DNA of 64,000 nucleotides from Nitrososphaerota archaeon (GTDB lineage Archaea > Thermoproteota > Nitrososphaeria_A > Caldarchaeales > Calditenuaceae), in contig WUQR01000139.1 of the NCBI GenBank assembly GCA_009889515.1, positions 992,001 through 1,056,000 of the forward strand. The letters run 5' to 3'. Of this stretch, positions 23,924 through 32,680 are shown in pieces. Below the pieces are notes generated by a model. It was given only the letters and a program-made list of their open reading frames with translations, did not search any database and was not told where the DNA came from. Position 1 is the stretch's first letter. The number at the start of each line of letters is the position of its first letter. Made by a program: the position numbers and the translations under genes.

Positions 23924-24967
23924 GTGGTTATTCTGTCTGTTGAGTTTGACAGCCTAGAGATCTTGGACTGGCTGAGAAAGTTAAGGCCAAGGAGGGTGCT
24001 GATTCAGTCGCCACTAGGGCTCAGAGGGTTGGCGGAGCAAATATGTTCGTTGATCTCTGGTGAGGGGGTTGATGCATTTATCTCGTCAAGCCCCACTTGG
24101 GGCGGCTGTGACATAGCTGTTGAAGAGGCTAAGCGGGTAGGTGCTGAGGCCATCATCCACATAGGCCATGCACCATTCCTACCCCACACCGAGCTTCCTG
24201 TCTTCTACGTGGAGGCACGATACAAGGACTATAAGCCATTGGAAAGCCTGATCGAGCCAATAGCAAAAGCGCTGACAGGGTATAGGAAAGTGGGTGTAGG
24301 TATGAGCGTCCAGTGGTTAAACCACATGACACAATTCATGGAAGATCTGGCTGCTAGAGGCTTCAGTGTAGTGGCAGGTGGGCCCGGCGGCCACCTTGCA
24401 CATAGGGGACAAGTTCTGGGATGCGACTACTCATCGCTAAAGACGATTGAGCCCATCGTCGACTGCTACATTGTTGTAGGGTCCGTCTTTCACGCTCTCG
24501 GAGCGGCCCTCATTTCCAAGAAACCCACACTCATGGCCGACCCCCACACACAGAAGGTTGAATGGATGGATGAGAGGGCGAAGAGAATACTAGCTACAAG
24601 GTACTACTTGATCCAGAGATTCAAGGAGGCGCGGCGAATAGCCATCCTCGTGAGCAGGAAACCAGGCCAATACATGATGGGGCTCGCGCAGAAGCTCAAA
24701 AACATTCTAAACGAGGATGGGCGGGAGGCAAACATAATAGTCTCAGACGAGATAACGATGGAAAACATAGCCGACTTCACCTACGACGCCTACATCAACA
24801 CGGCATGCCCCAGACTGAGCATCGAAGACCAGGCACGATTCTCAAAACCACTCCTCCTACCCATGGAAGTCATGGTGGCACTTGGAAGGATAACTTGGGA
24901 AGAATTCTTGGACAAGGGCCTGATCCTCAACCTGAGTCTCACGGTTCCTCAACCCACAAATCTTTAA
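23924..24967 (+). CDS. dph2: Diphthamide synthase Dph2 (3-amino-3-carboxypropyl transferase)
   Basis: Radical enzyme that transfers the 3-amino-3-carboxypropyl group of SAM to a histidine of translation elongation factor 2, starting diphthamide synthesis. The 347-residue protein has three domains, each contributing one cysteine to the unusual 4Fe-4S cluster: SPTWGGCDIAVEEA (about residue 61), RGQVLGCDYS (about 168) and NTACPRLSIED (about 290). These are at the expected spacing. The start is GTG. A C/D-box sRNA lies immediately upstream, possibly on the same transcript. Confidence 0.93.
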   Translation: MVILSVEFDSLEILDWLRKLRPRRVLIQSPLGLRGLAEQICSLISGEGVDAFISSSPTWGGCDIAVEEAKRVGAEAIIHIGHAPFLPHTELPVFYVEARYKDYKPLESLIEPIAKALTGYRKVGVGMSVQWLNHMTQFMEDLAARGFSVVAGGPGGHLAHRGQVLGCDYSSLKTIEPIVDCYIVVGSVFHALGAALISKKPTLMADPHTQKVEWMDERAKRILATRYYLIQRFKEARRIAILVSRKPGQYMMGLAQKLKNILNEDGREANIIVSDEITMENIADFTYDAYINTACPRLSIEDQARFSKPLLLPMEVMVALGRITWEEFLDKGLILNLSLTVPQPTNL

Positions 24968-25007
24968 ATCCGCTACACCCTCATTTGACTGAAATCTCTC
25001 TCAATGT

Positions 25008-25041
25008 CTGAGTATGAATACTTCAGCAGATATGCTTATAT
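25008..25041 (+). promoter_or_regulatory. Promoter of the MacB-type ATPase with adjoining dyad
   Basis: GCTTATATAAC at about 25034-25043 is a strong TATA element about 26 bases before the ATG at 25068. Just upstream, CTGAGTA and TACTTCAG (25008-25026) form an imperfect inverted repeat around TGAA. Its GAGTA/TACT arms resemble those of the ECF-region palindromes, though the spacer is longer. Confidence 0.5.
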
Positions 25042-25067
25042 AACGACTCTGCACAACGGTCTGCTGG

Positions 25068-25820
25068 ATGTCAAGAGAAGTGGTCGTAGAGACGGAGGGG
25101 TTGAAGAAGATCTATAAGCTGGGAAAGGTGGACGTAGTAGCACTAGACGGTGTTGATCTCAAGATCTATCGCGGCGAATACATCTCTATCATGGGCCCCT
25201 CAGGTTCGGGAAAGACCACACTATTCAACATGATCGGAGGATTGGACAAGCCCACCGAGGGGACAGTCTATGTAGACGGAGTAGACATCTCGAAGCTAGA
25301 CTCTTACGAGCTGGCTTGGCTTAGAAATAGGAAGATCGGCTACATCTTCCAGACATTCAACCTGATACCCACTCTAACGGCTCTGGAAAATGTTATGCTC
25401 CCGATGATTTTTGCAGGCGTCCCACGTGAAGAGAGATTTAAAAAGGCTAAAGAACTCCTCGAGACAGTCGGACTTGGCGACAGGCTGCATCACAGGCCCA
25501 TGGAGCTCTCAGGTGGCCAGCAGCAAAGAGTCGCAGTCGCAAGAGCGCTAGCCAACGACCCCAGCATAATACTAGCCGATGAGCCGACTGGAAACCTAGA
25601 CCTTAAGACAGGGCGGCAAATAATTGATCTACTAAAAGACCTGAACTTGAAGAGGAAAGTAACAGTAATAGCAGCTACCCACGACTTAAAAATGATCGAT
25701 GTATCTGACCGCATCCTGTGGATACGCGACGGAAAGATAGAGAGGGAGGAGGAGAGAGGCGCGGTTAGAGTTAGGGTAGGCGAAATAGAGGTTGGCGAAG
25801 ACCAAGAAAATAAGAAATGA
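25068..25820 (+). CDS. ABC transporter ATP-binding protein, MacB/LolD type
   Basis: A 250-residue ATPase with Walker A GPSGSGKTT near residue 43, Q-loop IFQTFNLIPTLTALENV, signature LSGGQQQRVAVARAL, Walker B ILADEPTGNLD and H-loop AATHD. The E-N-V-M-L-P-M and T-G-N-L-D forms mark the family that works with FtsX/MacB-type permeases in mechanotransmission and not classic import. No permease is adjacent. FtsX-like permeases without their own ATPase occur at 37026 and 42091 and are possible partners. It is leaderless according to the TATA spacing. Confidence 0.9.
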   Translation: MSREVVVETEGLKKIYKLGKVDVVALDGVDLKIYRGEYISIMGPSGSGKTTLFNMIGGLDKPTEGTVYVDGVDISKLDSYELAWLRNRKIGYIFQTFNLIPTLTALENVMLPMIFAGVPREERFKKAKELLETVGLGDRLHHRPMELSGGQQQRVAVARALANDPSIILADEPTGNLDLKTGRQIIDLLKDLNLKRKVTVIAATHDLKMIDVSDRILWIRDGKIEREEERGAVRVRVGEIEVGEDQENKK

Positions 25821-25847
25821 AAAATAGCATTTAACACCTAGGGGCAA

Positions 25848-27185
25848 TCAGTGGGCTCGACTGATTATGATGTAGGAAATATTTGAAAGCATTATGCCGG
25901 CGAAGGCGGCTATATCAACCGGCACAACTTGTGATAATGCGAAAGAAAGCGTCGCACTGGCCGCGGGATAGGCTATACGCCACTTACTCGTCGGGAAAGT
26001 ATTAGGGAGGGGGAGAATAAAGAAGGCTATGAGGCTTAGCAAGGGATTAGTAAATAGTTTGAAGGCTGAGGATGGTATGATCAGTAGTATATCCGTGAGG
26101 GGCGCCTCTAGCTGCGACAGCTGAAAGGGGATAAAGAGAACTATCCAAGAAAATATGTAGGCCAGAACAAGGTCAATTGTTTTTGTAAACGCAGCTCTCG
26201 AGAAACCTAAGACTAGAAGTAATGTGAAAAAGGTGTAGAGGTTGTATGTCCCCCACCTAGAAGCTGCGAGTGAAGGTGAAGAGAGGAGAAGTATTAGGGT
26301 AAATGAAAATGCTATATGGTTCAGCCTAAGTTTTCTCTCCCCAGACAACACCCGCGCCGAAAATAGGCTTACCAGAACTATGGCCAGCGCACTAACATAC
26401 GACATGTTTATACACATGACAGTCAGTATAGATATTGTGAGCGCATCAAGCATGTTCCTGTACAACCCACCCTCAAATATTGAGATAAATAACGATACAC
26501 CAACCGCAGTGAAGATTGTTAAGCCTAGTAGGTAGATGTCTACACCGTATCCAGTATAAGTACCATACAACAGTATTAACGTCAACATCAGAGCCGGAGA
26601 TTTAAGAGTCTCCTCCCATAGGCTCTGTTTTACCTGGTTTTCACCCGTAAGGTAAAAAAGCTGTTTGAATACACCGCTTTTTATTATTAGAAGCAGTATA
26701 GGCAGGTACGCTGCAACGTTGAGGAGGAAGTGGAAGTGAACCATGTTGAAAAATTTTCCTAATATTCCTGTGCATGGGGTGCATCCTATGGTGAGAAACT
26801 CATACATTCTATACGTGTGTTCTACGAGATGATATGATTGAATGGCGAATCCTGCGATGAAGATGTTTGGGATAATGGCTTCTTTATCTAGCCTTATTAG
26901 GGACCATAACCTCATTCTGACGAGTATTATAGCGAGAAATACTAGGTATAATGCGTTGAAGATGAAGTGGTTCCACTCCAAGTCTAGGAAGAATAATAGA
27001 CCATTTGCAAGCTTTGTTGGTAAACCAAGTACCACGTGTTGATACATCTGGACGCTGTGCTCGATCATATGAAGTGTTTGCGCCACGAAGGCAGTTAACG
27101 CGACCGCGTTTAGCAGGCCATCTGAGTTAAGATCCTGAAGCCAATGAAGCACTACACTGCTTGTCTGAGCATTGCTATTCCTCAT
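25848..27185 (-). CDS. Polytopic membrane protein with duplicated histidine motif, family not recognised
   Basis: A 445-residue protein with about 12 hydrophobic segments. Two homologous units are visible in the first 180 residues. Unit 1 (about 30-85) has HMIEHSVQMYQH followed by WNHFIFN; unit 2 (about 115-170) has YHLVEHTYRMYEF followed by VHFHFLLN. Each gives an H-x-x-E-H-x-x-x-M-Y pattern in one helix and an H-F-x-x-N pattern in the next, suggesting paired metal or haem sites. The remaining helices lack such residues. It is the last gene of a five-gene operon and overlaps the FG-GAP gene by 11 bases. Export, oxidation or electron transfer are possibilities, none proven. Confidence 0.6.
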   Translation of the reverse strand: MRNSNAQTSSVVLHWLQDLNSDGLLNAVALTAFVAQTLHMIEHSVQMYQHVVLGLPTKLANGLLFFLDLEWNHFIFNALYLVFLAIILVRMRLWSLIRLDKEAIIPNIFIAGFAIQSYHLVEHTYRMYEFLTIGCTPCTGILGKFFNMVHFHFLLNVAAYLPILLLIIKSGVFKQLFYLTGENQVKQSLWEETLKSPALMLTLILLYGTYTGYGVDIYLLGLTIFTAVGVSLFISIFEGGLYRNMLDALTISILTVMCINMSYVSALAIVLVSLFSARVLSGERKLRLNHIAFSFTLILLLSSPSLAASRWGTYNLYTFFTLLLVLGFSRAAFTKTIDLVLAYIFSWIVLFIPFQLSQLEAPLTDILLIIPSSAFKLFTNPLLSLIAFFILPLPNTFPTSKWRIAYPAASATLSFALSQVVPVDIAAFAGIMLSNISYIIISRAH

Positions 27186-28839
27186 GCGCTAAGAGACCCC
27201 CGACTACACTACACCCTCCCTGCTCCTTTATGGAGAGGATACTATTCGCTGGAAGGTCTTTATATTCCTCGACGATCCCGCTCGGCCAATACACTGTAAG
27301 CCTATCAATACGCGAAGCCATCCCCAGACCAAAGTATAACCATGGACCATTGTCGGATAGAAAAGAGGTTCCTTTCACGACAGTCTGGCGGTAGACCCTT
27401 CCCAAGATTTCTATTTCTACTACAGCACCTACCGCTTCTCGACTAGTTTTATATGTACATGCGCCACAAAGCCAAGTACTTCCCTCCAGCCTAATTTGAA
27501 CCCAACGATTGCCTGTATGATTTGAGAGAACGTTTCTATAGAGTATGGGGTGTCCCGAGAGGTCGTAGAATAAAAGGTCGACGCCGCCGTCAAGGTCTGC
27601 ATCAACACACGTCAATCCGCGAAAGTTGCCATGTCTTGCCACACCGGCCTGCCAACTAGCATCGTAGAAAAATGGCCCAATGTTATAGAATATCTTGTTC
27701 ATCTGGTTGGGAGGCTTATCTGTCCTTACACCTATTTTTCCATTAGCCATAACAACGTCTAGGAGCCCGTTATTATCGATGTCGAGTATGCATACACCCC
27801 AACCAACCTGGTAGGGATCTGTTAATCTTACTCTAGGTGCAATATCATTGAAGTAGGAGCCCGTGTATTTTAGGAGTATATTATCGTCGTAGTTTGTCAC
27901 TATGATGTCCCAGTACCCATCCATGTCTATGTCTCCGTACGCCACACCCATCCACTGACCTATCCTCTCGACACCCATACTAGATGAGACGCTGGTAAAG
28001 CGTCTACCCTCCTCATTCCTGTAAAGCCGGGTATAGCCGAAGTCATTAGCTAGGAAGAGGTCTAAAAATCCATCTCTATCATAGTCTATGAAAGTGGGCT
28101 GGAATGTGTAGCCGTAGTCCAAGACTCCGAAAATGCCTGCAGACTCTGTAAAGGTTCCATCACAATTGTTTAGGAACAGTTGGTTACCTGCTCCTTGACC
28201 GAAAATTGTACCGCCTCTAACTAAGCGGAGATTAACATAGTATCCAATATAGAGGTCTAAACACCCATCCCTGTTTACGTCCCCCCAAGCAGCCCCTGCA
28301 GCATATTTCCCACTATTATGCAATAGACCAGCCTCGCGAGTTACCAGACTGAATTTGCCATTCCCCAGATTTTTAAACAGGTGTACATTGCCATATGGCG
28401 AGTCATAAAAGGTTACAAGTAGGGATGGGTATCCGCTGTTGTCATAGTCGGACCAAGTACAAGACATCCCTTTTTGACTCAGTTCTTTAACTAATAGTCC
28501 AGCCTCACTCGTCACATCTTCAAACTTGAATTTACCCTCGTTGCGGAAGAGCCTGCCCGGGGCGTTCCAGCCCACAATGTAGACGTCCAAGTCTCCATCC
28601 CTGTCATAGTCACCCCAACAACTCCCTACACCTGGAATCCAGAAAATCTCAGAGTCGTCGACAACTTTCACATAAAGGCCAGCGTCTTGCGTAACGTCTA
28701 GAAAATAGGGCTTGTTTGGGGGTAAAGAGGCTATTACTGTGGGCTGGATGGGTATTACATCGCTATTGAAGAGCCAATAGGCTAAAAGAACGAAGCACAG
28801 CGCGGCAGCGTATTTCTTTTCTATTCGCCGGCCGCTCAA
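27175..28839 (-). CDS. Secreted/anchored FG-GAP repeat protein with ASPIC/UnbV domain (CRTAC1-like)
   Basis: A 554-residue protein with an N-terminal signal anchor (about residues 10-27: AAALCFVLLAYWLF) and a beta-propeller of at least seven FG-GAP/VCBS repeats. Their calcium loops are easily read: DYDRDGDLD, DYDNSGYPS, DVNRDGCLD, DYDRDGFLD, DIDMDGYWD, DIDNNGLLD and DADLDGGVD. The last 110 residues match the ASPIC/UnbV module: VGAVVEIEILGRVYRQTVVKGTSFLSDNGPWLYFGLG and VDRLTVYWPSG-like wording (here IDRLTVYWPSGIVEEY). Family members are extracellular and often carbohydrate- or matrix-associated; the function here is unknown. It overlaps its neighbours by 4 and 11 bases in the operon. Confidence 0.85.
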   Translation of the reverse strand: MSGRRIEKKYAAALCFVLLAYWLFNSDVIPIQPTVIASLPPNKPYFLDVTQDAGLYVKVVDDSEIFWIPGVGSCWGDYDRDGDLDVYIVGWNAPGRLFRNEGKFKFEDVTSEAGLLVKELSQKGMSCTWSDYDNSGYPSLLVTFYDSPYGNVHLFKNLGNGKFSLVTREAGLLHNSGKYAAGAAWGDVNRDGCLDLYIGYYVNLRLVRGGTIFGQGAGNQLFLNNCDGTFTESAGIFGVLDYGYTFQPTFIDYDRDGFLDLFLANDFGYTRLYRNEEGRRFTSVSSSMGVERIGQWMGVAYGDIDMDGYWDIIVTNYDDNILLKYTGSYFNDIAPRVRLTDPYQVGWGVCILDIDNNGLLDVVMANGKIGVRTDKPPNQMNKIFYNIGPFFYDASWQAGVARHGNFRGLTCVDADLDGGVDLLFYDLSGHPILYRNVLSNHTGNRWVQIRLEGSTWLCGACTYKTSREAVGAVVEIEILGRVYRQTVVKGTSFLSDNGPWLYFGLGMASRIDRLTVYWPSGIVEEYKDLPANSILSIKEQGGCSVVGGLLAHEE

Positions 28840-29816
28840 AGCTCTATCATTTTGCCCAGTCTATGAGACTCATTAGCCATTATTGTAAGTTCGAGTGTCT
28901 TGTACGCGTCTGAATAGGGTGAAAGTATACGCGACTGGTCGCCGCTTCGAACTGCCTCGAAAAATATCTTCAGCTCCTCGAGGTACGGGTCAACAGCGCT
29001 ACGCAGGTCTTCAACTCTATTATTCCTATAGAATATAGCCTTTCTTTGATGTCCGACAATATCTACAACCAGCTCTCTTGCAAATATTCGCAGGAAAGTA
29101 TCCTGCATGGTGTTAACGCTCTTCCAAGTGGCTACAACAGTCGATGGAACGCCGCTTTTATGCCTGATGGTAATTATGGATGAGTCCTCAACATCTATAG
29201 AGTCATCTCTCGATAGCCTTCTCTCTAGCCTGGCGTAAACCGAGGCAGCCTCACCGGCAAAATATCTTATAAGATCAATGGTGTGTGTTACTTGCTCGAC
29301 TATCTGCCCACCGCTCGCAGACTTCTTTAACCACCAGTGGCCTGTAGGGAAGTTAGCAGCCCAGACATACTGCCCATAAATCATCCCAATATCTTTGGGG
29401 TCAGATAGTTCTTTTTTCGCGAGCTGAACCACGTCAAGGTATCTCCACATATATCCCACGCTGTTGATGACTCCTGTTTTCTCAATCTTTCGGAGTATTC
29501 TCGAGGCAACTTCTAGGTTTATCGCAACCGGCTTCTCTATGAATAGGTGAACCCCCTGCTCCAAGATGTCCTCCTCAAATCCGTGCGCGTTGGGCGGTAC
29601 CGCTATTAATGCCGCATCTGGTTTGGTGTCAGAGACTGCTTTAACAGGGTCAGAGTATGCGCTACACCCGAACCTATTCGCGAATTCTACCGCCTTGTCA
29701 CGCACAACATCAACGCACGCCACTACCCGAGCAACATCCTTTAATGATGCAAGACTTTTCGCATGAACATTCATTATGCCACCGCAACCGATTAAGACTA
29801 CGCTTAACGGTTTCAT
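28836..29816 (-). CDS. Gfo/Idh/MocA family oxidoreductase
   Basis: NAD(P)-dependent sugar oxidoreductase of 326 residues. The N-terminal Rossmann fold starts VVLIGCGGIMNVHAKSLASL, followed by the D-x-x-x-A-L-I-A-V-P-P-N-x-H segment and the catalytic EKPVAINLEVA motif near residue 93. The C-terminal domain holds GGQIVEQVTHTIDLIRYF with the conserved histidine-aspartate pair. Members oxidise inositol, glucose, glycosides or other polyols. The adjacent TIM-barrel isomerase and permease suggest a catabolic pathway, possibly via a 3-keto sugar. It is spaced six bases after the isomerase and overlaps the FG-GAP gene by four. Confidence 0.88.
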   Translation of the reverse strand: MKPLSVVLIGCGGIMNVHAKSLASLKDVARVVACVDVVRDKAVEFANRFGCSAYSDPVKAVSDTKPDAALIAVPPNAHGFEEDILEQGVHLFIEKPVAINLEVASRILRKIEKTGVINSVGYMWRYLDVVQLAKKELSDPKDIGMIYGQYVWAANFPTGHWWLKKSASGGQIVEQVTHTIDLIRYFAGEAASVYARLERRLSRDDSIDVEDSSIITIRHKSGVPSTVVATWKSVNTMQDTFLRIFARELVVDIVGHQRKAIFYRNNRVEDLRSAVDPYLEELKIFFEAVRSGDQSRILSPYSDAYKTLELTIMANESHRLGKMIEL

Positions 29817-29822
29817 GTAGCC

Positions 29823-30617
29823 TCACCCGTACCGCGAAATGAATTTAACAAATTTACGCAGCTCCTCTAGGGGGTCTCCAGTTATTCTGCACTCCAGAGA
29901 GAAATACTTGTCATACCCTTTCGAAAGGAGTGTCTTTATTGGAGTGAAGTCTGTATGTCCGTACCCGGGAAGCTGACGGTTGCTGTCTGCTAAATGTACG
30001 TGAACTATGTGTCTTGACGCTTGTGAGAGGGCATCCGAGATGCTGCTCTCCTCTATGTTCATGTGGAAGAAATCAGCCATTAATTTCAGACCATCCGAGC
30101 CCACTTCTTCGATGATTTCCAATCCCTGCTCAAGCCTATTTATGAGATGTGTCTCATACCTGTTGAGGGGCTCTAAAATGGCGCACACGCCGAGCTCCTC
30201 TCCCTTTTTAGCCAGAATCTTGCATTCGGCAACTAGTAGCTTCTTTTCGAGCTCCGCCACACTCTGGTATAGTGGTGATAAATCAGGAAGCTTGGCGCCC
30301 CCAAAGGTTGGTACAAATATAACCCCAATAGCTCCAATCACTCCTGCCCATTCAAGCCTCTGGACAATATCCTCAACCGCCTTTGTCCTCGCGTCTTTGT
30401 CTGGACTGAGAAGGTCGCCGCCATACCCGGCGCAAATAACTGAGGGCTTCACCTTATAGGAGGCTAACACCTCCCTCACCTCTCTTATCTTCTCTCCCAA
30501 TTGCGGTCGACCCCAGAGCTCTATGCCGCTAAATCCTAACTTCTCTAGGTTCTCAAGCTTCTCAGCTAGTGTGCCGCCCGGCACTAGGTTATCTTGGCAA
30601 GAGAGCTTCACACCCAT
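29823..30617 (-). CDS. Xylose-isomerase-like TIM-barrel sugar isomerase/epimerase
   Basis: A 264-residue barrel of the AP-endonuclease-2 fold (IolE/IolI/hydroxypyruvate-isomerase type). Seen: GFSGIELWGRP, a strand ending VIGVIFVPTFGG, the metal-ligand glutamate in CAILEPLNRYETHLINR near residue 130, LMADFFHMNIEE near 170 with aspartate and histidine ligands, HIVHVHLADSNR near 207, and a final FSLECRI with the last glutamate. Metal-dependent isomerisation, epimerisation or beta-elimination on a keto sugar is expected. It is 35 bases after the permease gene and six before the oxidoreductase. Confidence 0.85.
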   Translation of the reverse strand: MGVKLSCQDNLVPGGTLAEKLENLEKLGFSGIELWGRPQLGEKIREVREVLASYKVKPSVICAGYGGDLLSPDKDARTKAVEDIVQRLEWAGVIGAIGVIFVPTFGGAKLPDLSPLYQSVAELEKKLLVAECKILAKKGEELGVCAILEPLNRYETHLINRLEQGLEIIEEVGSDGLKLMADFFHMNIEESSISDALSQASRHIVHVHLADSNRQLPGYGHTDFTPIKTLLSKGYDKYFSLECRITGDPLEELRKFVKFISRYG

Positions 30618-30651
30618 TCACCTTTTGAGAGGGGGAATATAATGTTTTGAG

Positions 30652-32559
30652 TCACCAAGGCCATATCCATGAAGCCTTTGAAAGTAGAGTAAACGAAATT
30701 CCAACGCCCACCGTTATGCCAAGCCCCGAGAAGAATCCCGCTATGAAGAAGTTTTTCATAGACTCCCACCTCTCCCTACCGAAAGATCTTGAGATGACGA
30801 GGTTGGCTAATAGAGAGCCGATTAGTATTGTGAGTGCGTATGGTGGGAGTATAAAGAACCCAAGCACTATGGGGAATGTTGGGAAAGCCAGGCCAATCCT
30901 TTGGAACAAGACCTCGAGGGATACTATCCCAAGTGCTGACAGGGCTCCTATTCCGAGGTGCTCTGGTATCACAGCGATCTGCCGCGTTGCGAATAGGCTG
31001 TCATTAGTCGCGTATATCGGCCAGTAAATCATCGTGATCGGATAGACATTCGACGGGATTGGTGAAAGTCGCCAGAAAAAGTCCATGGCTATTAGTCCTA
31101 CTATACCGACCAGTGCGAAGGCTGCTGCGACGCCTATGAAGTAGTGTGTTGGGCGCGTGGAGGTGAGGTAGCTGACCTTTCCCAGCTGGGTCAGATATCC
31201 CGTATATCCCAAGTTGATGTAGGGCGAGTAGACCCACCCGGCATAACCTTTATAGGGGGTGAAATAGACGATGACCTGCCAGGGCCAAGGTATTGCCGGG
31301 AAATATCCCACCTCTCCGAAGGATCTGGCTGCGATCATCGCTATGAAAAAGCTAAGCCCGACCGAGGTGAGGAGGGCTACCCATGCTGGAAAACCAGGGA
31401 CCAGCACCAGGAATAGGACAACTGATCCAAGGGATGAGAATAGAAATAGAATTAGTGAGAATCTTAGGGGAAGGTCTGCCTCCCGCGGCCTGATAACTGC
31501 GGATGCGAAGAGCCTCAGACTCCTTGAGAAGGTTTTATGATATGCGAGGATCAATGCAATGGCGATACCTATTATGAAGCCGAATTGTGGACTAATCCAT
31601 ATCCTCTGGAAGGACCTCTGATATATTGAGCCTATGGTCATTCCCTTGTAGTATTCTGAGAACCAGAGAGGGAAGAAGTTGGGTGAAGAGGTGAAGATTG
31701 TATTGGCTACAATCCAGATTGCTGTAGATCCGATTAGGGTTGATACTGCGACTTTGATTGGAAGGACCATACCTAGTCCTAGCGTGAATGGGTCTGTGGC
31801 AATTCCGACCAGTGCTCCGGGAATATACTTCTCGGTAAGCCAGACAAAGTCGAACCAAGGTATTGGGAGGAGAGGGACACCAAACAGGAAACCTGCATAG
31901 GTCATGAAAGCGTAGATAACACCTGTGAGGATGCCAAGAATGTATATGGACATCTGCTGCTCCTTTCTCTCTATTAGGACATTTATTAGAGACGCCTCAA
32001 CGTGCGCTAACGGATACCTCAGCTTCTCCTCTTTGACGAATATGTATGTGAACATGATTGCTAGGCCGATCTCCGCCATGGCCAGCAGGGCGAATGAAAG
32101 CCCAGTCACGATTAACGCTGAGACCCAATCGGGGTGAAGGAGTGTTCTGAGCTGGTAGACAGGCGAGAAGGTAGGTGGCGCCAGCCACGTAGGAACTAGC
32201 TGGTTAATAGGGGTTCCATCAATCAAGAAATATTGGGTAATAGGCGTGGTGACATAGAACGTCCTATAGACTAACCAGTAGTAGGGGGGAAGAGTAGAAG
32301 ACATGACTGCAACGCTGCTGTAAATGACGAATAACTCCTGCTTTCTCAGTGGTGTTCCAAAAAATCTTGTAAGCTCCGCGAAGAGTATCGCTATTATCGT
32401 AACTGCAATAGCTGGGGAGAGTGCACCAGATATGAGGTTAAGGTAAAGTGATACGGGTATGAACAGGACAGCAGCGGTTAAAATTGCTAGAATCACCCTC
32501 CACGAAATACCATATTCTAATTCTTCGGAGGGCTGAGCCTCTTTCAGCTCCGTCACCAA
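30652..32559 (-). CDS. Large OPT-like permease (DUF6784/DUF6785-related), first gene of the sugar operon
   Basis: A 635-residue membrane protein with roughly 14 hydrophobic segments. A charged EEKLRYPLAHVEASLINVL segment after the fourth helix and a C-terminal LAFPTFPIVLGFFILPPYALTILIGSLL followed by FIAGFFSGLGITVGVG recall oligopeptide-transporter (OPT) family architecture and the uncharacterised DUF6784/6785 proteins. It shares the pattern R-x-x-x-x-x-L-R-x-Q-E-L near residue 75 with the divergent 697-residue protein, so the two are distant paralogues. Position at the head of the isomerase-dehydrogenase operon suggests uptake of that pathway's substrate. TTG at 32559 or GTG at 32556 is the start. 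Confidence 0.62.
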   Translation of the reverse strand: MVTELKEAQPSEELEYGISWRVILAILTAAVLFIPVSLYLNLISGALSPAIAVTIIAILFAELTRFFGTPLRKQELFVIYSSVAVMSSTLPPYYWLVYRTFYVTTPITQYFLIDGTPINQLVPTWLAPPTFSPVYQLRTLLHPDWVSALIVTGLSFALLAMAEIGLAIMFTYIFVKEEKLRYPLAHVEASLINVLIERKEQQMSIYILGILTGVIYAFMTYAGFLFGVPLLPIPWFDFVWLTEKYIPGALVGIATDPFTLGLGMVLPIKVAVSTLIGSTAIWIVANTIFTSSPNFFPLWFSEYYKGMTIGSIYQRSFQRIWISPQFGFIIGIAIALILAYHKTFSRSLRLFASAVIRPREADLPLRFSLILFLFSSLGSVVLFLVLVPGFPAWVALLTSVGLSFFIAMIAARSFGEVGYFPAIPWPWQVIVYFTPYKGYAGWVYSPYINLGYTGYLTQLGKVSYLTSTRPTHYFIGVAAAFALVGIVGLIAMDFFWRLSPIPSNVYPITMIYWPIYATNDSLFATRQIAVIPEHLGIGALSALGIVSLEVLFQRIGLAFPTFPIVLGFFILPPYALTILIGSLLANLVISRSFGRERWESMKNFFIAGFFSGLGITVGVGISFTLLSKASWIWPW

Positions 32560-32587
32560 ATCAGTTACATTTCAATCCATATAGCCC

Positions 32588-32655
32588 TTTTTATAGATTT
32601 ATCCGCAAGATAAGCAACCCCATTTAAATTGATTGCAAGTAAGATTTATATAAAA
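32588..32655. promoter_or_regulatory. Divergent promoter region between the two large permeases
   Basis: The 121-base gap holds two TATA-like elements. CTATAAAAAGG (leftward, about 32588-32598) is about 30 bases from the start of the 635-residue permease, and ATTTATATAAAAG (rightward, about 32643-32655) is about 28 bases from the ATG at 32681. No obvious dyad lies between them. Confidence 0.55.
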
Positions 32656-32680
32656 GTAAATTGCATCCTTAACCGAGAAA

